Positions 17,812-24,136 of a stretch of DNA of 48,960 bases are shown here, piece after piece (the stretch's first letter is position 1; each line of letters opens with the position of its first letter). Below the pieces are notes generated by a model that worked only from the letters and a program-made list of their open reading frames with translations, was not told the DNA's origin and searched no databases. The stretch spans positions 1 through 48,960 of the forward strand of contig JAGXFS010000139.1 in assembly GCA_024637275.1 (NCBI GenBank). The letters are read 5' to 3'. Made by a program: the position numbers and the translations under genes. The stretch is from Acidimicrobiia bacterium. GTDB taxonomy: Bacteria; Actinomycetota; Acidimicrobiia; Spongiisociales; JAENVV01.

Positions 17812-18111
17812 CTAGACAACCTTTGGCCGGGACAGCTCCCGCAGTTGGGTAAACGTGAAGATCCCGGTGCTGTGGGCGTCGGGCAGGAACGTAAAGTTGA
17901 TGCCATAACTGCCCACGAGGTGGGCGTCGCCGATTCGGGTCAAGGTCGGGGCCATGAGTCGAAGTGGATTGGTGTCCTTGGTGCGGCAATCAGCGCAATT
18001 GCAGGCATTGCGGATCTGGGAGGCCGGCCACGCGTCGACGACACCGTCGGACCACTCCAACGTGAGTGTGGAACCTTCGTCGCTAACTTCAATCCGTACG
18101 GGAACATCCAA
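17812..18111 (-). CDS. DUF971 protein (gamma-butyrobetaine hydroxylase N-terminal-like domain)
   Basis: A 99-residue stand-alone DUF971/GBBH-like N-terminal domain. It shows LEWSDGVVDAWPASQIRNACNCADC, with a CxCxxC cluster (C37, C39, C42) suited to zinc binding, and YGINFTFLPDAHSTGIFTFTQLREL at the end. In bacteria such stand-alone domains are often linked with Fe-S cluster or metal handling, but the role is not established. The ATG is at 18111, and TAGGCT (18121-18126, minus strand) lies 9 bases upstream. It is divergent from the DUF4032 gene with only 31 bases between starts. Confidence 0.85.
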   Translation of the reverse strand: MDVPVRIEVSDEGSTLTLEWSDGVVDAWPASQIRNACNCADCRTKDTNPLRLMAPTLTRIGDAHLVGSYGINFTFLPDAHSTGIFTFTQLRELSRPKVV

Positions 18112-18142
18112 AGCCTGACCAGCCTACCGGTAGTGTGGCGGA
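18112..18142. promoter_or_regulatory. Compact bidirectional promoter built on a palindrome
   Basis: Only 31 bases separate two divergent starts. The 10-base palindrome CTACCGGTAG (18124-18133) overlaps both candidate -10 elements: TAGTGT on the plus strand (18131-18136, 6 bases before ATG 18143) and TAGGCT on the minus strand (18121-18126). The two promoters are back to back, so polymerase binding at one would probably exclude the other. Confidence 0.55.
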
Positions 18143-19327
18143 ATGCCAGAGCTGACGATCCGCCCGGGAAACCCTGACTTCCTCGATCTCCCCTGGGATA
18201 TCTCCTTGGCGGACTGGGACATTGAAGAACTGATCGATCTGCCAAAAGGGATCTCACGCCATACCGTCCGGTTTGTGGCATTCGACCAGGGCATCTACGC
18301 CATCAAAGAGCTACCTACCAAGCCAGCCAGACGAGACTATGACATCCTCCGAACCCTCGAACCGCTCGCGGTTCCGTCGGTAACGGCCGTCGGATTGGTG
18401 GAGGGGCGCTCCGACGACCCGACCGAGGAACGCTCAGCGGCGCTCATCACCCGGTACGTGGATTTTTCTTTCTCCTACCGCGAACTTCTCCAGGGCCCTG
18501 GCTTCGGTACTAGACGTAATCAGATGCTCGACGCCTTTGCCAACCTGCTCGTCGAGCTACATCTGGCCGGCTGCTTCTGGGGCGACTGTTCCCTATCCAA
18601 TGTGCTGTATCGCTATGACGGTCCGGCGATCGAAACGATCATGGTTGACGGAGAAACCGCCTCCATTCATGACCAGCTCAGCCGCGGCCAACGCGAAGAG
18701 GACCTGGCGATTATGGAACTCAACGTGGCAGGCGGCATGGCAGACATTGCGGCATTGTCTGGCCAAGATATCGACCTGGCGGACCTGGCGCTCGGCGAGG
18801 ACATCTCAGGACGATATGCGTCGCTTTGGAATGAATTGACAACTCCTGTGTCGGTTGGGCCGAACGAACGACACCAGATTGACGCGCAGATCGACCGACT
18901 GAACGACCTGGGATTCACCGTCGACGAAATTGAGGTTCAGCCCGAGGATCATCGCCTGATTATTCGCGCCAAGGTTGTTGGTCGTACCTACCACCACGAC
19001 CGATTGCGGGAACTAACCGGCATCGACGCCCTGGAAAACCAGGCCCGCCAGATCTTGTCCGATGTGTACTACTACCAGGCCCGCCAAACGGGACCAAGGC
19101 CCAGCGGCAAGTCGGTCGCAGCGATCCGATGGCGGGTTGCCGAATTTGAACCCATGATCGAGCAGCTACGTCGGACCGAAGGTGTACTGGATCCTCTCCA
19201 GGCGTTTTGTGACGTTCTCCATCATCGATATCTAGCTTCTCAGCGGGCCGGCGCTGACATCGGCACCAAGCAGGCGTATGCCAGTTGGATCGCCGAGGGC
19301 CGGCCGGGCTACAAGATTTCCCGGTAG
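18143..19327 (+). CDS. DUF4032 protein with protein-kinase-like catalytic residues
   Basis: A 394-residue protein. Residues about 38-175 resemble the lipopolysaccharide-kinase (Kdo/WaaP) branch of the kinase fold: GIYAIKEL with K55, a catalytic-loop-like WGDCSLSNVLY with D148 and N153, and an activation-loop-like MVDGE with D169. The C-terminal part (about 220-380) matches the DUF4032 region common in actinobacteria. The presence of all three key residues suggests a phosphotransferase, but no substrate is known. TAGTGT lies 6 bases before the ATG with no Shine-Dalgarno. It is followed after 27 bases by a DUF427 gene with its own promoter-like hexamer. Confidence 0.8.
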   Translation: MPELTIRPGNPDFLDLPWDISLADWDIEELIDLPKGISRHTVRFVAFDQGIYAIKELPTKPARRDYDILRTLEPLAVPSVTAVGLVEGRSDDPTEERSAALITRYVDFSFSYRELLQGPGFGTRRNQMLDAFANLLVELHLAGCFWGDCSLSNVLYRYDGPAIETIMVDGETASIHDQLSRGQREEDLAIMELNVAGGMADIAALSGQDIDLADLALGEDISGRYASLWNELTTPVSVGPNERHQIDAQIDRLNDLGFTVDEIEVQPEDHRLIIRAKVVGRTYHHDRLRELTGIDALENQARQILSDVYYYQARQTGPRPSGKSVAAIRWRVAEFEPMIEQLRRTEGVLDPLQAFCDVLHHRYLASQRAGADIGTKQAYASWIAEGRPGYKISR

Positions 19328-19354
19328 ACCACGACCTGATCTACGCTCGGCAGG

Positions 19355-19843
19355 ATGAAGCGAATCGAACCAGGACCTGGCCAGCAATCGGTGTGGGACT
19401 TCCCTCGCCCGCCCGAAATCGTCACCGACCCTCGCCGGGTCGTCGTTGAATTCAACGGAATCGTCATCGCCGATTCAGTCGACTCGGTGAGGGTCCTCGA
19501 AACCTCTCATCCTCCGGTCTTCTACATCCCCGGTTCAGATACGAACATGGACGTGTTGTATCCAACGCTGTCAACCTCCTGGTGCGAATTCAAGGGCCGG
19601 GCTGCCTATTGGACGGTTGCCGTCGACGACCGTCAGGCCGTCGACGCCGCCTGGGGCTATCCGGCCCCGGTGGCCGCCTACGCCGAGCTGGCCGGCCGGT
19701 TCGCGTTCTACCCCTCACGGATGGACCGTTGCACGGTTGCGGGCATCGAGGTTCAAAGCCAGGAGGGAGATTTCTACGGCGGGTGGATCACACCCGAGAT
19801 CGTCGGCCCCTTCAAGGGTGCATCCGGCACGCTTGGCTGGTAG
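19355..19843 (+). CDS. DUF427 domain protein
   Basis: A 162-residue DUF427 protein: VVVEFNGIVIADSVDSVRVLETSHPPVFYIP, then the WCEFKGRAAYWTV strand pair and an AWGYPAP ... FAFYPSRMD segment. This small beta-rich fold is common in actinobacteria and fungi; its function is unknown. TACGCT (19342-19347) lies 7 bases before the ATG. The gene ends on TAG at 19843, directly abutting the stop of the convergent lipoprotein gene (TAGCTA). Confidence 0.85.
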   Translation: MKRIEPGPGQQSVWDFPRPPEIVTDPRRVVVEFNGIVIADSVDSVRVLETSHPPVFYIPGSDTNMDVLYPTLSTSWCEFKGRAAYWTVAVDDRQAVDAAWGYPAPVAAYAELAGRFAFYPSRMDRCTVAGIEVQSQEGDFYGGWITPEIVGPFKGASGTLGW

Positions 19844-21124
19844 CTAGTCCCAGATGAGTAGGCGACCGTTGGCGGTCGCTGCGGCCAGGATGACTCGACC
19901 GTCGGCGGCCTCCACCGCCATGAGATTGCTGGAGAGCACCCCGTCGAGCGGCAATGTCATGATCACTTCCACGCCGTCACCAACTCGCTTCAGCACTGCC
20001 AACTCGTCCTTGCCCTGGTTCGGGACAACCAGCTCTGCCTGACCGTCACCGTCCGCATCAAAGGCCACCGCCATGTCCAGATTGCGACTGCGAATCGTGT
20101 GCGACGAATACCCCTCAAGCGCCGCGACCAGTTCAAGCCGCCCGTTTCGCAACGAGAAGTACTCGACGACACCCCGAATGTGGGGCGTGCGCACATCCAC
20201 AAGTTCGATCTCGCCATTGGGACCGAAGGGTGCCGCCGCGATCTGGTGCCGCCAACGGCCAGCCTGACCGATCGGATCGGACTCTGCCACGACCCTGGAC
20301 TCATCGTCGAGCACCACGAGACGGGCGCCCGACTCCGCGTTGGAAACGGTCATGATGAATTCATCGATACCGTCTGAATCAAGATCGGCAAACATACCAA
20401 CCATGCCCTCAATTACGTCCTGGTCGTAGGTCATCTGATTGACCACCTCCTGGGTCTCCAGTGACACGAAAACGACGCCGGATGCCTCAAACCGGTCGCC
20501 AAGGACGCCGTGGTCGTAACGGTCGGTCGGATTGACGAGTACGGCCATCCGACGGTCAGAAGAGACGGTCAGGCGCCCGTCGACAAGAGCATCAACCTCG
20601 AGGCGACGATTGCCAGTCCCATCAGAAATGATCACCGCTCCGTCGGACGACACAAAAGCCAGTCCCCCGCTCTCGAGGGCCAGAGCATTCGTAGCAAGGG
20701 CACCACTCGTCGCAGGCGGCACAACCACCAGCACCCCATCGCCAGCCACGAGGGAAGGCGGCGTGCCGGGCGAAGTAGCTGAGATGTTCAGCGTTTCTGA
20801 TACGGCGACGCCGGCAGACTCGCGGAACCCTCCGAGGCGGCCGGTGTCGTCAGCGACCACCAGGACCACATCATCTCCGTCGGCGATTCCAACAATCCAG
20901 CCAACCCGCTCGCTGACGGTTCCACCACCGGGTAACTCGACCCGGTTTCCTGGAGCAATCTTCGTTTGACCGGCAACGTACCGGTTCCCATCGGCATCTC
21001 CGAAGGTGGTCGCAAAGCGAAGCCCCGGATCGAGGGCGGGTGTGGAATCGATTTCAGGTGGCGGGACACACGCAACCACAACCAGACTGGCTGCCACCAA
21101 CCAGGCTCTACCCAAGAATGCCAC
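19844..21124 (-). CDS. Lipoprotein with FG-GAP/VCBS-like repeats
   Basis: A 426-residue exported protein. The N-terminal signal ends in a lipobox-like SLVVVAC near residue 19. The rest is beta-rich with calcium-binding loops of the FG-GAP/VCBS type, DLDSDGIDEF near residue 250 and DADGDGQAEL near 355, consistent with a beta-propeller on the outer surface. The start codon lies inside the end of the upstream SDR gene (17-base overlap), so it is probably translated from the same message. No catalytic motif is seen; a binding or structural role is likely. Confidence 0.75.
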   Translation of the reverse strand: MAFLGRAWLVAASLVVVACVPPPEIDSTPALDPGLRFATTFGDADGNRYVAGQTKIAPGNRVELPGGGTVSERVGWIVGIADGDDVVLVVADDTGRLGGFRESAGVAVSETLNISATSPGTPPSLVAGDGVLVVVPPATSGALATNALALESGGLAFVSSDGAVIISDGTGNRRLEVDALVDGRLTVSSDRRMAVLVNPTDRYDHGVLGDRFEASGVVFVSLETQEVVNQMTYDQDVIEGMVGMFADLDSDGIDEFIMTVSNAESGARLVVLDDESRVVAESDPIGQAGRWRHQIAAAPFGPNGEIELVDVRTPHIRGVVEYFSLRNGRLELVAALEGYSSHTIRSRNLDMAVAFDADGDGQAELVVPNQGKDELAVLKRVGDGVEVIMTLPLDGVLSSNLMAVEAADGRVILAAATANGRLLIWD

Positions 21125-21884
21125 CCGCTCCGGTCACGCCTCCATCGACTGGCAGGGTTACGCCGGTGATCCAGGTCGCCTTATCAGAACAAAGAAACAC
21201 GATGGCGTTGGCGACGTCTTGCGGAACGCCGAGACGCTTGAGCGGATGCGTGTCCGCAGCCGCCTGTTCGTCGGCTTCCCACAACAGACGCGAGATCCTT
21301 GTCTTGACAACGGCTGGAGCGACACAATTCACCGTGACGTTCGGGGCCATCTCGAGGGCGAGCTGCCGGGTGGTATGGATGAGCGCAGCCTTGGCAATGT
21401 TGTAGGCGCCGATGACCCTGGCAGGCTGCATGCCACCGACGGAGGCGACGTTGACTATCGACCCACCATGAGTCGCCATGTACTGGTTCCATGCTTCTGC
21501 CGCCCAAAGGATCGGGCCGCGCTGGTTCACCGACCACGTCTTATCGAGCGCACCGAGGTCAACGTCCGCCAGGTTGCCAGGAGCGGGGTTCGTCCCGGCA
21601 TTGTTGATCAGAATGTCGCACGCTCCGAAGTGACTAATCGTCTCAGCGACTCCGTCGCGAGCCCGATCGGCGTCGTCGGCCGCGGCCACGATCCCATGGA
21701 TGGCATCCGGTCGCCTCGTCAGTTCGGTGATCTCCTTCACTGCCGCATCGACATTGTCCGGCTTGCGGGAGGTGATAACCACGCCACGGGCGCCGGAACT
21801 GATCAGCTCGACCGCGGTAGCGAGGCCGATCCCACGCGATCCTCCGGTAACAATCGCGACCTTGTCGTCTACACGTGCATCCAT
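21108..21884 (-). CDS. Short-chain dehydrogenase/reductase (SDR)
   Basis: A 258-residue classical SDR. It has the nucleotide-binding motif TGGSRGIG (residues about 13-20), the NNAG motif, the catalytic Ser in NVASVGG, and YNIAK containing the catalytic Tyr-x3-Lys. The C-terminus has VTLPVDGG, typical of the family. The substrate cannot be told from the sequence; FabG-like 3-oxoacyl or alcohol dehydrogenases are closest in form. A GGAGG site precedes the ATG. It lies downstream of the flavin reductase (41-base gap) and overlaps the lipoprotein gene. Confidence 0.88.
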   Translation of the reverse strand: MDARVDDKVAIVTGGSRGIGLATAVELISSGARGVVITSRKPDNVDAAVKEITELTRRPDAIHGIVAAADDADRARDGVAETISHFGACDILINNAGTNPAPGNLADVDLGALDKTWSVNQRGPILWAAEAWNQYMATHGGSIVNVASVGGMQPARVIGAYNIAKAALIHTTRQLALEMAPNVTVNCVAPAVVKTRISRLLWEADEQAAADTHPLKRLGVPQDVANAIVFLCSDKATWITGVTLPVDGGVTGAGGILG

Positions 21885-21925
21885 CGTCTTTGCCCTCCAG
21901 GAGGCGATCTTAGGCGACGGTTGTG

Positions 21926-22435
21926 TCAGTCAGTCTCGTGGCCACCCCGGGGAACACCACCGTATTTCATCCGGGTGTCCGACATGGCCGCCGGGCGAGC
22001 ATCGTCGTCGATGATGTCGCAGTGTTGGAGCTCACCAAGAAACAACGTATGTGTCCCGCAGTCAATGGACTGGTGCACTGCGCAGTCCATCCAGGCTATG
22101 GCTTCTTCGAAAATGGGAGCACCCGAAGGAGCTTCCCGAATCGCCCATCCGTTCAAGGTCATGTCGACTTTCTCAGCAGGTTTGGAAAACTTGCGAAAAG
22201 GTTTCGTGTCCTCTGCTGACCAAAGATTCACCGTGAAAGAACCTCCGGTGGCGATTAGGCGATGGGTGACAGCCGACTTGTCTACCCCCACCGCGATCAG
22301 CACCGGCTTCATCGAGACCTGGGTTACCCATGATGTCGTCATGGCGTTCCAGTCGTCACCCGCGCGAGATCCGACCAGAACCAGAGCGTTCGGGATCTTC
22401 CAGGTGATGCGATTGATCAGCTCAGGATCGGGCAT
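21926..22435 (-). CDS. Flavin reductase-like FMN-binding protein
   Basis: A 169-residue protein of the flavin reductase/FMN-binding split-barrel family: NALVLVGSRAGDDWNAMTTSW at the start, MKPVLIAVGVDKSAVTH, then GGSFTVNLW. These proteins reduce flavin for partner monooxygenases or act as FMN oxidoreductases. The start codon shares one base with the stop of the universal stress protein gene (TGATG at 22437-22433), showing tight coupling. No monooxygenase gene is adjacent. Confidence 0.85.
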   Translation of the reverse strand: MPDPELINRITWKIPNALVLVGSRAGDDWNAMTTSWVTQVSMKPVLIAVGVDKSAVTHRLIATGGSFTVNLWSAEDTKPFRKFSKPAEKVDMTLNGWAIREAPSGAPIFEEAIAWMDCAVHQSIDCGTHTLFLGELQHCDIIDDDARPAAMSDTRMKYGGVPRGGHETD

Positions 22436-22941
22436 CAGCTGGCTCCTTCGTTGTCGCCAAGGTCATCAGGGGTTCTCGTGAGGCCGGGGACCATCACGAC
22501 AGGAATCGTCGATCCTTGCATCACTTTCACCGCAACGCTCTGCCAAACGTCCTCGGTAAAGATAGGCCGGGTGGCCCCCATCACGATGAGGTCGATCTGG
22601 CCCTCGGAAACTGTCTCCAGAATCGCTGCGGCCGGATCGGCCGACTCGACGAAGAGGGATCGAGCCGCCAAACCAGCTGCATCGAGTCCTGCCAGGATGG
22701 GCTGAATAAGTCGACGTCCTCGTTCCTCAACATATCTGGCCACCTGGCGTTCCGATTCGGGGCTCATCGCGTTGTCGGCGAACGGGCGCCATTCTTCGGT
22801 TTCGAGTTCTTCCAGAAACGAGCGAGGAACCTCGATACTCGTCATGACCGTGATCGAGCTACCGGGCGACCACAGGCCGGTAACAAGGTCCACGACGGCT
22901 GCCGGAGGGAGCGCCCCCGCAGTGGCGATAAGAATGTGCAC
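22435..22941 (-). CDS. Universal stress protein (UspA family)
   Basis: A 168-residue single-domain Usp. It has an N-terminal strand MHILIATAG and a C-terminal nucleotide-binding-like segment IDLIVMGATRP ... VMQGSTIPVVMVP, a variant of the G-2x-G-9x-G(S) motif of ATP-binding members. Such proteins help cells survive starvation or stress. It begins at GTG 22941 with TATTGT (22948-22953) exactly 6 bases upstream and no Shine-Dalgarno, so it is likely leaderless. It heads a small operon with the flavin reductase and SDR. Confidence 0.85.
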   Translation of the reverse strand: MHILIATAGALPPAAVVDLVTGLWSPGSSITVMTSIEVPRSFLEELETEEWRPFADNAMSPESERQVARYVEERGRRLIQPILAGLDAAGLAARSLFVESADPAAAILETVSEGQIDLIVMGATRPIFTEDVWQSVAVKVMQGSTIPVVMVPGLTRTPDDLGDNEGAS

Positions 22942-23023
22942 CTGCCCACAATAGGTCGCCCAACCACCAGGCGCGTCCGACGGGTCGCTGACAACCGGCC
23001 GCCTGTCAAAGTCGCGAAAAATA

Positions 23024-23093
23024 TCTCAATTCACATTTGAGAAATCGGCGCTCGCTGCCGATAACAGACACAAGAACCACGCAGGGATGAGGG
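23024..23093 (+). promoter_or_regulatory. Promoter, inverted repeat and ribosome binding site of the tandem peptide genes
   Basis: TTGAGA (23037-23042) and GATAAC (23060-23065) are separated by 17 bases, a good -35/-10 pair, placing the start of transcription near 23072. The inverted repeat TCTCAA-N7-TTGAGA (23024-23042) overlaps the -35, so a regulator could bind there. A GAGGG ribosome binding site lies at about 23089-23093, 6 bases before ATG 23100. This leadered arrangement differs from the leaderless starts of many neighbouring genes. Confidence 0.55.
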
Positions 23094-23099
23094 ACCGCT

Positions 23100-23297
23100 A
23101 TGAAGCAAACATTTGGATTGTCGTGGGATCACGGAAAACGCAAGCTTGCTGCTGCCGTTGCCCTCCTACTTATCGCCATCACGCTGGCTATCGCTCCAGC
23201 TACTTCCAGCCTCGAAGCCCGACGGTCCGCCGAGATCGGCATCACCGTCGAAGTTCAAAACACGAGCTTTACCCTCCGGGGATCAACCTGGGGCTAA
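23100..23297 (+). CDS. Tandem small peptide 1 (membrane-anchored or secreted, unknown family)
   Basis: A 65-residue peptide. Residues 1-15 are polar and basic (FGLSWDHGKRK from residue 5), 16-34 form one hydrophobic segment, and 35-65 form a polar tail ending in TLRGSTWG. It looks like a signal peptide or a single membrane anchor with the C-terminus outside. A possible signal peptidase site follows SLEA (residue 39), which would release a peptide of about 26 residues. Most of residues 5-19 and the last six residues are identical in the next gene. At DNA level a 25-base identical run is shared (23119-23143 and 23455-23479). I do not recognise the family and assign no function. Confidence 0.75.
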   Translation: MKQTFGLSWDHGKRKLAAAVALLLIAITLAIAPATSSLEARRSAEIGITVEVQNTSFTLRGSTWG

Positions 23298-23435
23298 GCC
23301 ACACCAAGTCTCAACGATACCGACCCACCGAACCGGGGACTAGTCATTTGTAGGCTTGTGAGTTTGGTACTCGGGGTTTTGCCGGTCCCGGCCGATACAT
23401 AACTCAAGACACCGACACTGGGTAAAGGGATTGAC

Positions 23436-23636
23436 ATGAATCAAATTTTTGGGCTGTCGTGGGATCACGGAAAACGCAAACTTGCTGCCGCCATCGCTTT
23501 GCTCGCTATCGCGATCAGCCTGGCGCTCGCACCGGCTGCGACCAGCTTCGAAGCTGCCAAGAAGACCGCTGACGTCCAGGTCACCGTCGAAATCCAGTCG
23601 ACCAGCTTCTCCTTCCGGGGATCCACCTGGGGCTAA
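23436..23636 (+). CDS. Tandem small peptide 2, paralogue of peptide 1
   Basis: A 66-residue peptide with the same plan as its neighbour: FGLSWDHGKRKLAAA, a hydrophobic segment (about 16-35), an FEAAKK boundary, then VTVEIQSTSFSFRGSTWG. The substitutions are conservative (V/I, T/S, R/K), which suggests selection on protein sequence rather than chance. The ATG has its own AAAGGGA ribosome binding site (23424-23430). Similarity between the copies continues about 15 bases past both stop codons but not upstream of the starts. It is followed 20 bases later by a strong intrinsic terminator, so the pair probably forms an abundant, self-contained transcript. Confidence 0.78.
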   Translation: MNQIFGLSWDHGKRKLAAAIALLAIAISLALAPAATSFEAAKKTADVQVTVEIQSTSFSFRGSTWG

Positions 23637-23656
23637 GCCGGCCAAGTCATAACAAG

Positions 23657-23688
23657 AAAAAGGCACCCTTCCTCCTGGGTGCCTTTTT
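23657..23688 (+). terminator. Rho-independent terminator after the tandem peptide genes
   Basis: A perfect 12-base-pair stem, AAAAAGGCACCC (23657-23668) pairing with GGGTGCCTTTTT (23677-23688), encloses an 8-base loop. The T-run completes a standard intrinsic terminator. The A-run and T-run make it potentially bidirectional. It is the only clear intrinsic terminator I found in the window. Confidence 0.92.
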
Positions 23689-23744
23689 CTGTCGGGCGAC
23701 GGGTAATACCCGTTTTTGTCACACGGCCTTGTCATGATGTCCTC

Positions 23745-24101
23745 ATGCACATGTGTGACGTTGCTGCCGCTTCTTTAGGCCAGGTCCACCTGACCATCTG
23801 TGCCGAGTGTGCCCGCTACGAATGGACGGACTCGAACGGCTCACTCCTCGACCCTGCCGAGGCAATTGCATCGGCCTATGGACCATTTCCGCTCATCGAC
23901 CGGTTGGCCGCCATCGGAGCCCCGGGGGGCCTGGCGCTTATCTACCGGGTCCCGGCCCGCCATCGTTCCCGACTCGACGTCTTACGAACCGGTGTCTGGA
24001 CCCAGATTCACCCGGCCCTATTCGCCAGCCAGGATGGGATGAACCTCATGCTGGCACCAACCGATCCATTCGTCTCACGCTCAATCGCCGCCGCCGGTTA
24101 G
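23745..24101 (+). CDS. Hypothetical protein
   Basis: A 118-residue protein of unknown function. It contains a CAEC motif (TICAECARYEWTD, about residues 19-31) and no signal peptide or membrane segment. I chose ATG 23745 (MHMCDVAAAS) rather than the longer frame from 23679, because the longer frame would begin inside the terminator stem. CATGAT (23733-23738) lies 6 bases before the ATG. An in-frame ATG at 23751 is an alternative. It is convergent with the ABC exporter gene (35-base gap). Confidence 0.5.
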   Translation: MHMCDVAAASLGQVHLTICAECARYEWTDSNGSLLDPAEAIASAYGPFPLIDRLAAIGAPGGLALIYRVPARHRSRLDVLRTGVWTQIHPALFASQDGMNLMLAPTDPFVSRSIAAAG

Positions 24102-24136
24102 CTGAACCGACCAATCCGTCAGCTAGCCACGCAGAT

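Noticed and set aside
21006-22481. A 491-codon open frame on the plus strand across the lipoprotein, SDR and flavin reductase
   Set aside because: It is antisense to three genes with clear motifs, has odd composition and matches no family.
23100-23636. The tandem peptides as a lasso- or lanthipeptide cluster
   Set aside because: No leader-peptidase, cyclase, dehydratase or radical SAM gene is adjacent, and the tail has no cysteines. The nearby ABC exporter has no C39 peptidase domain.
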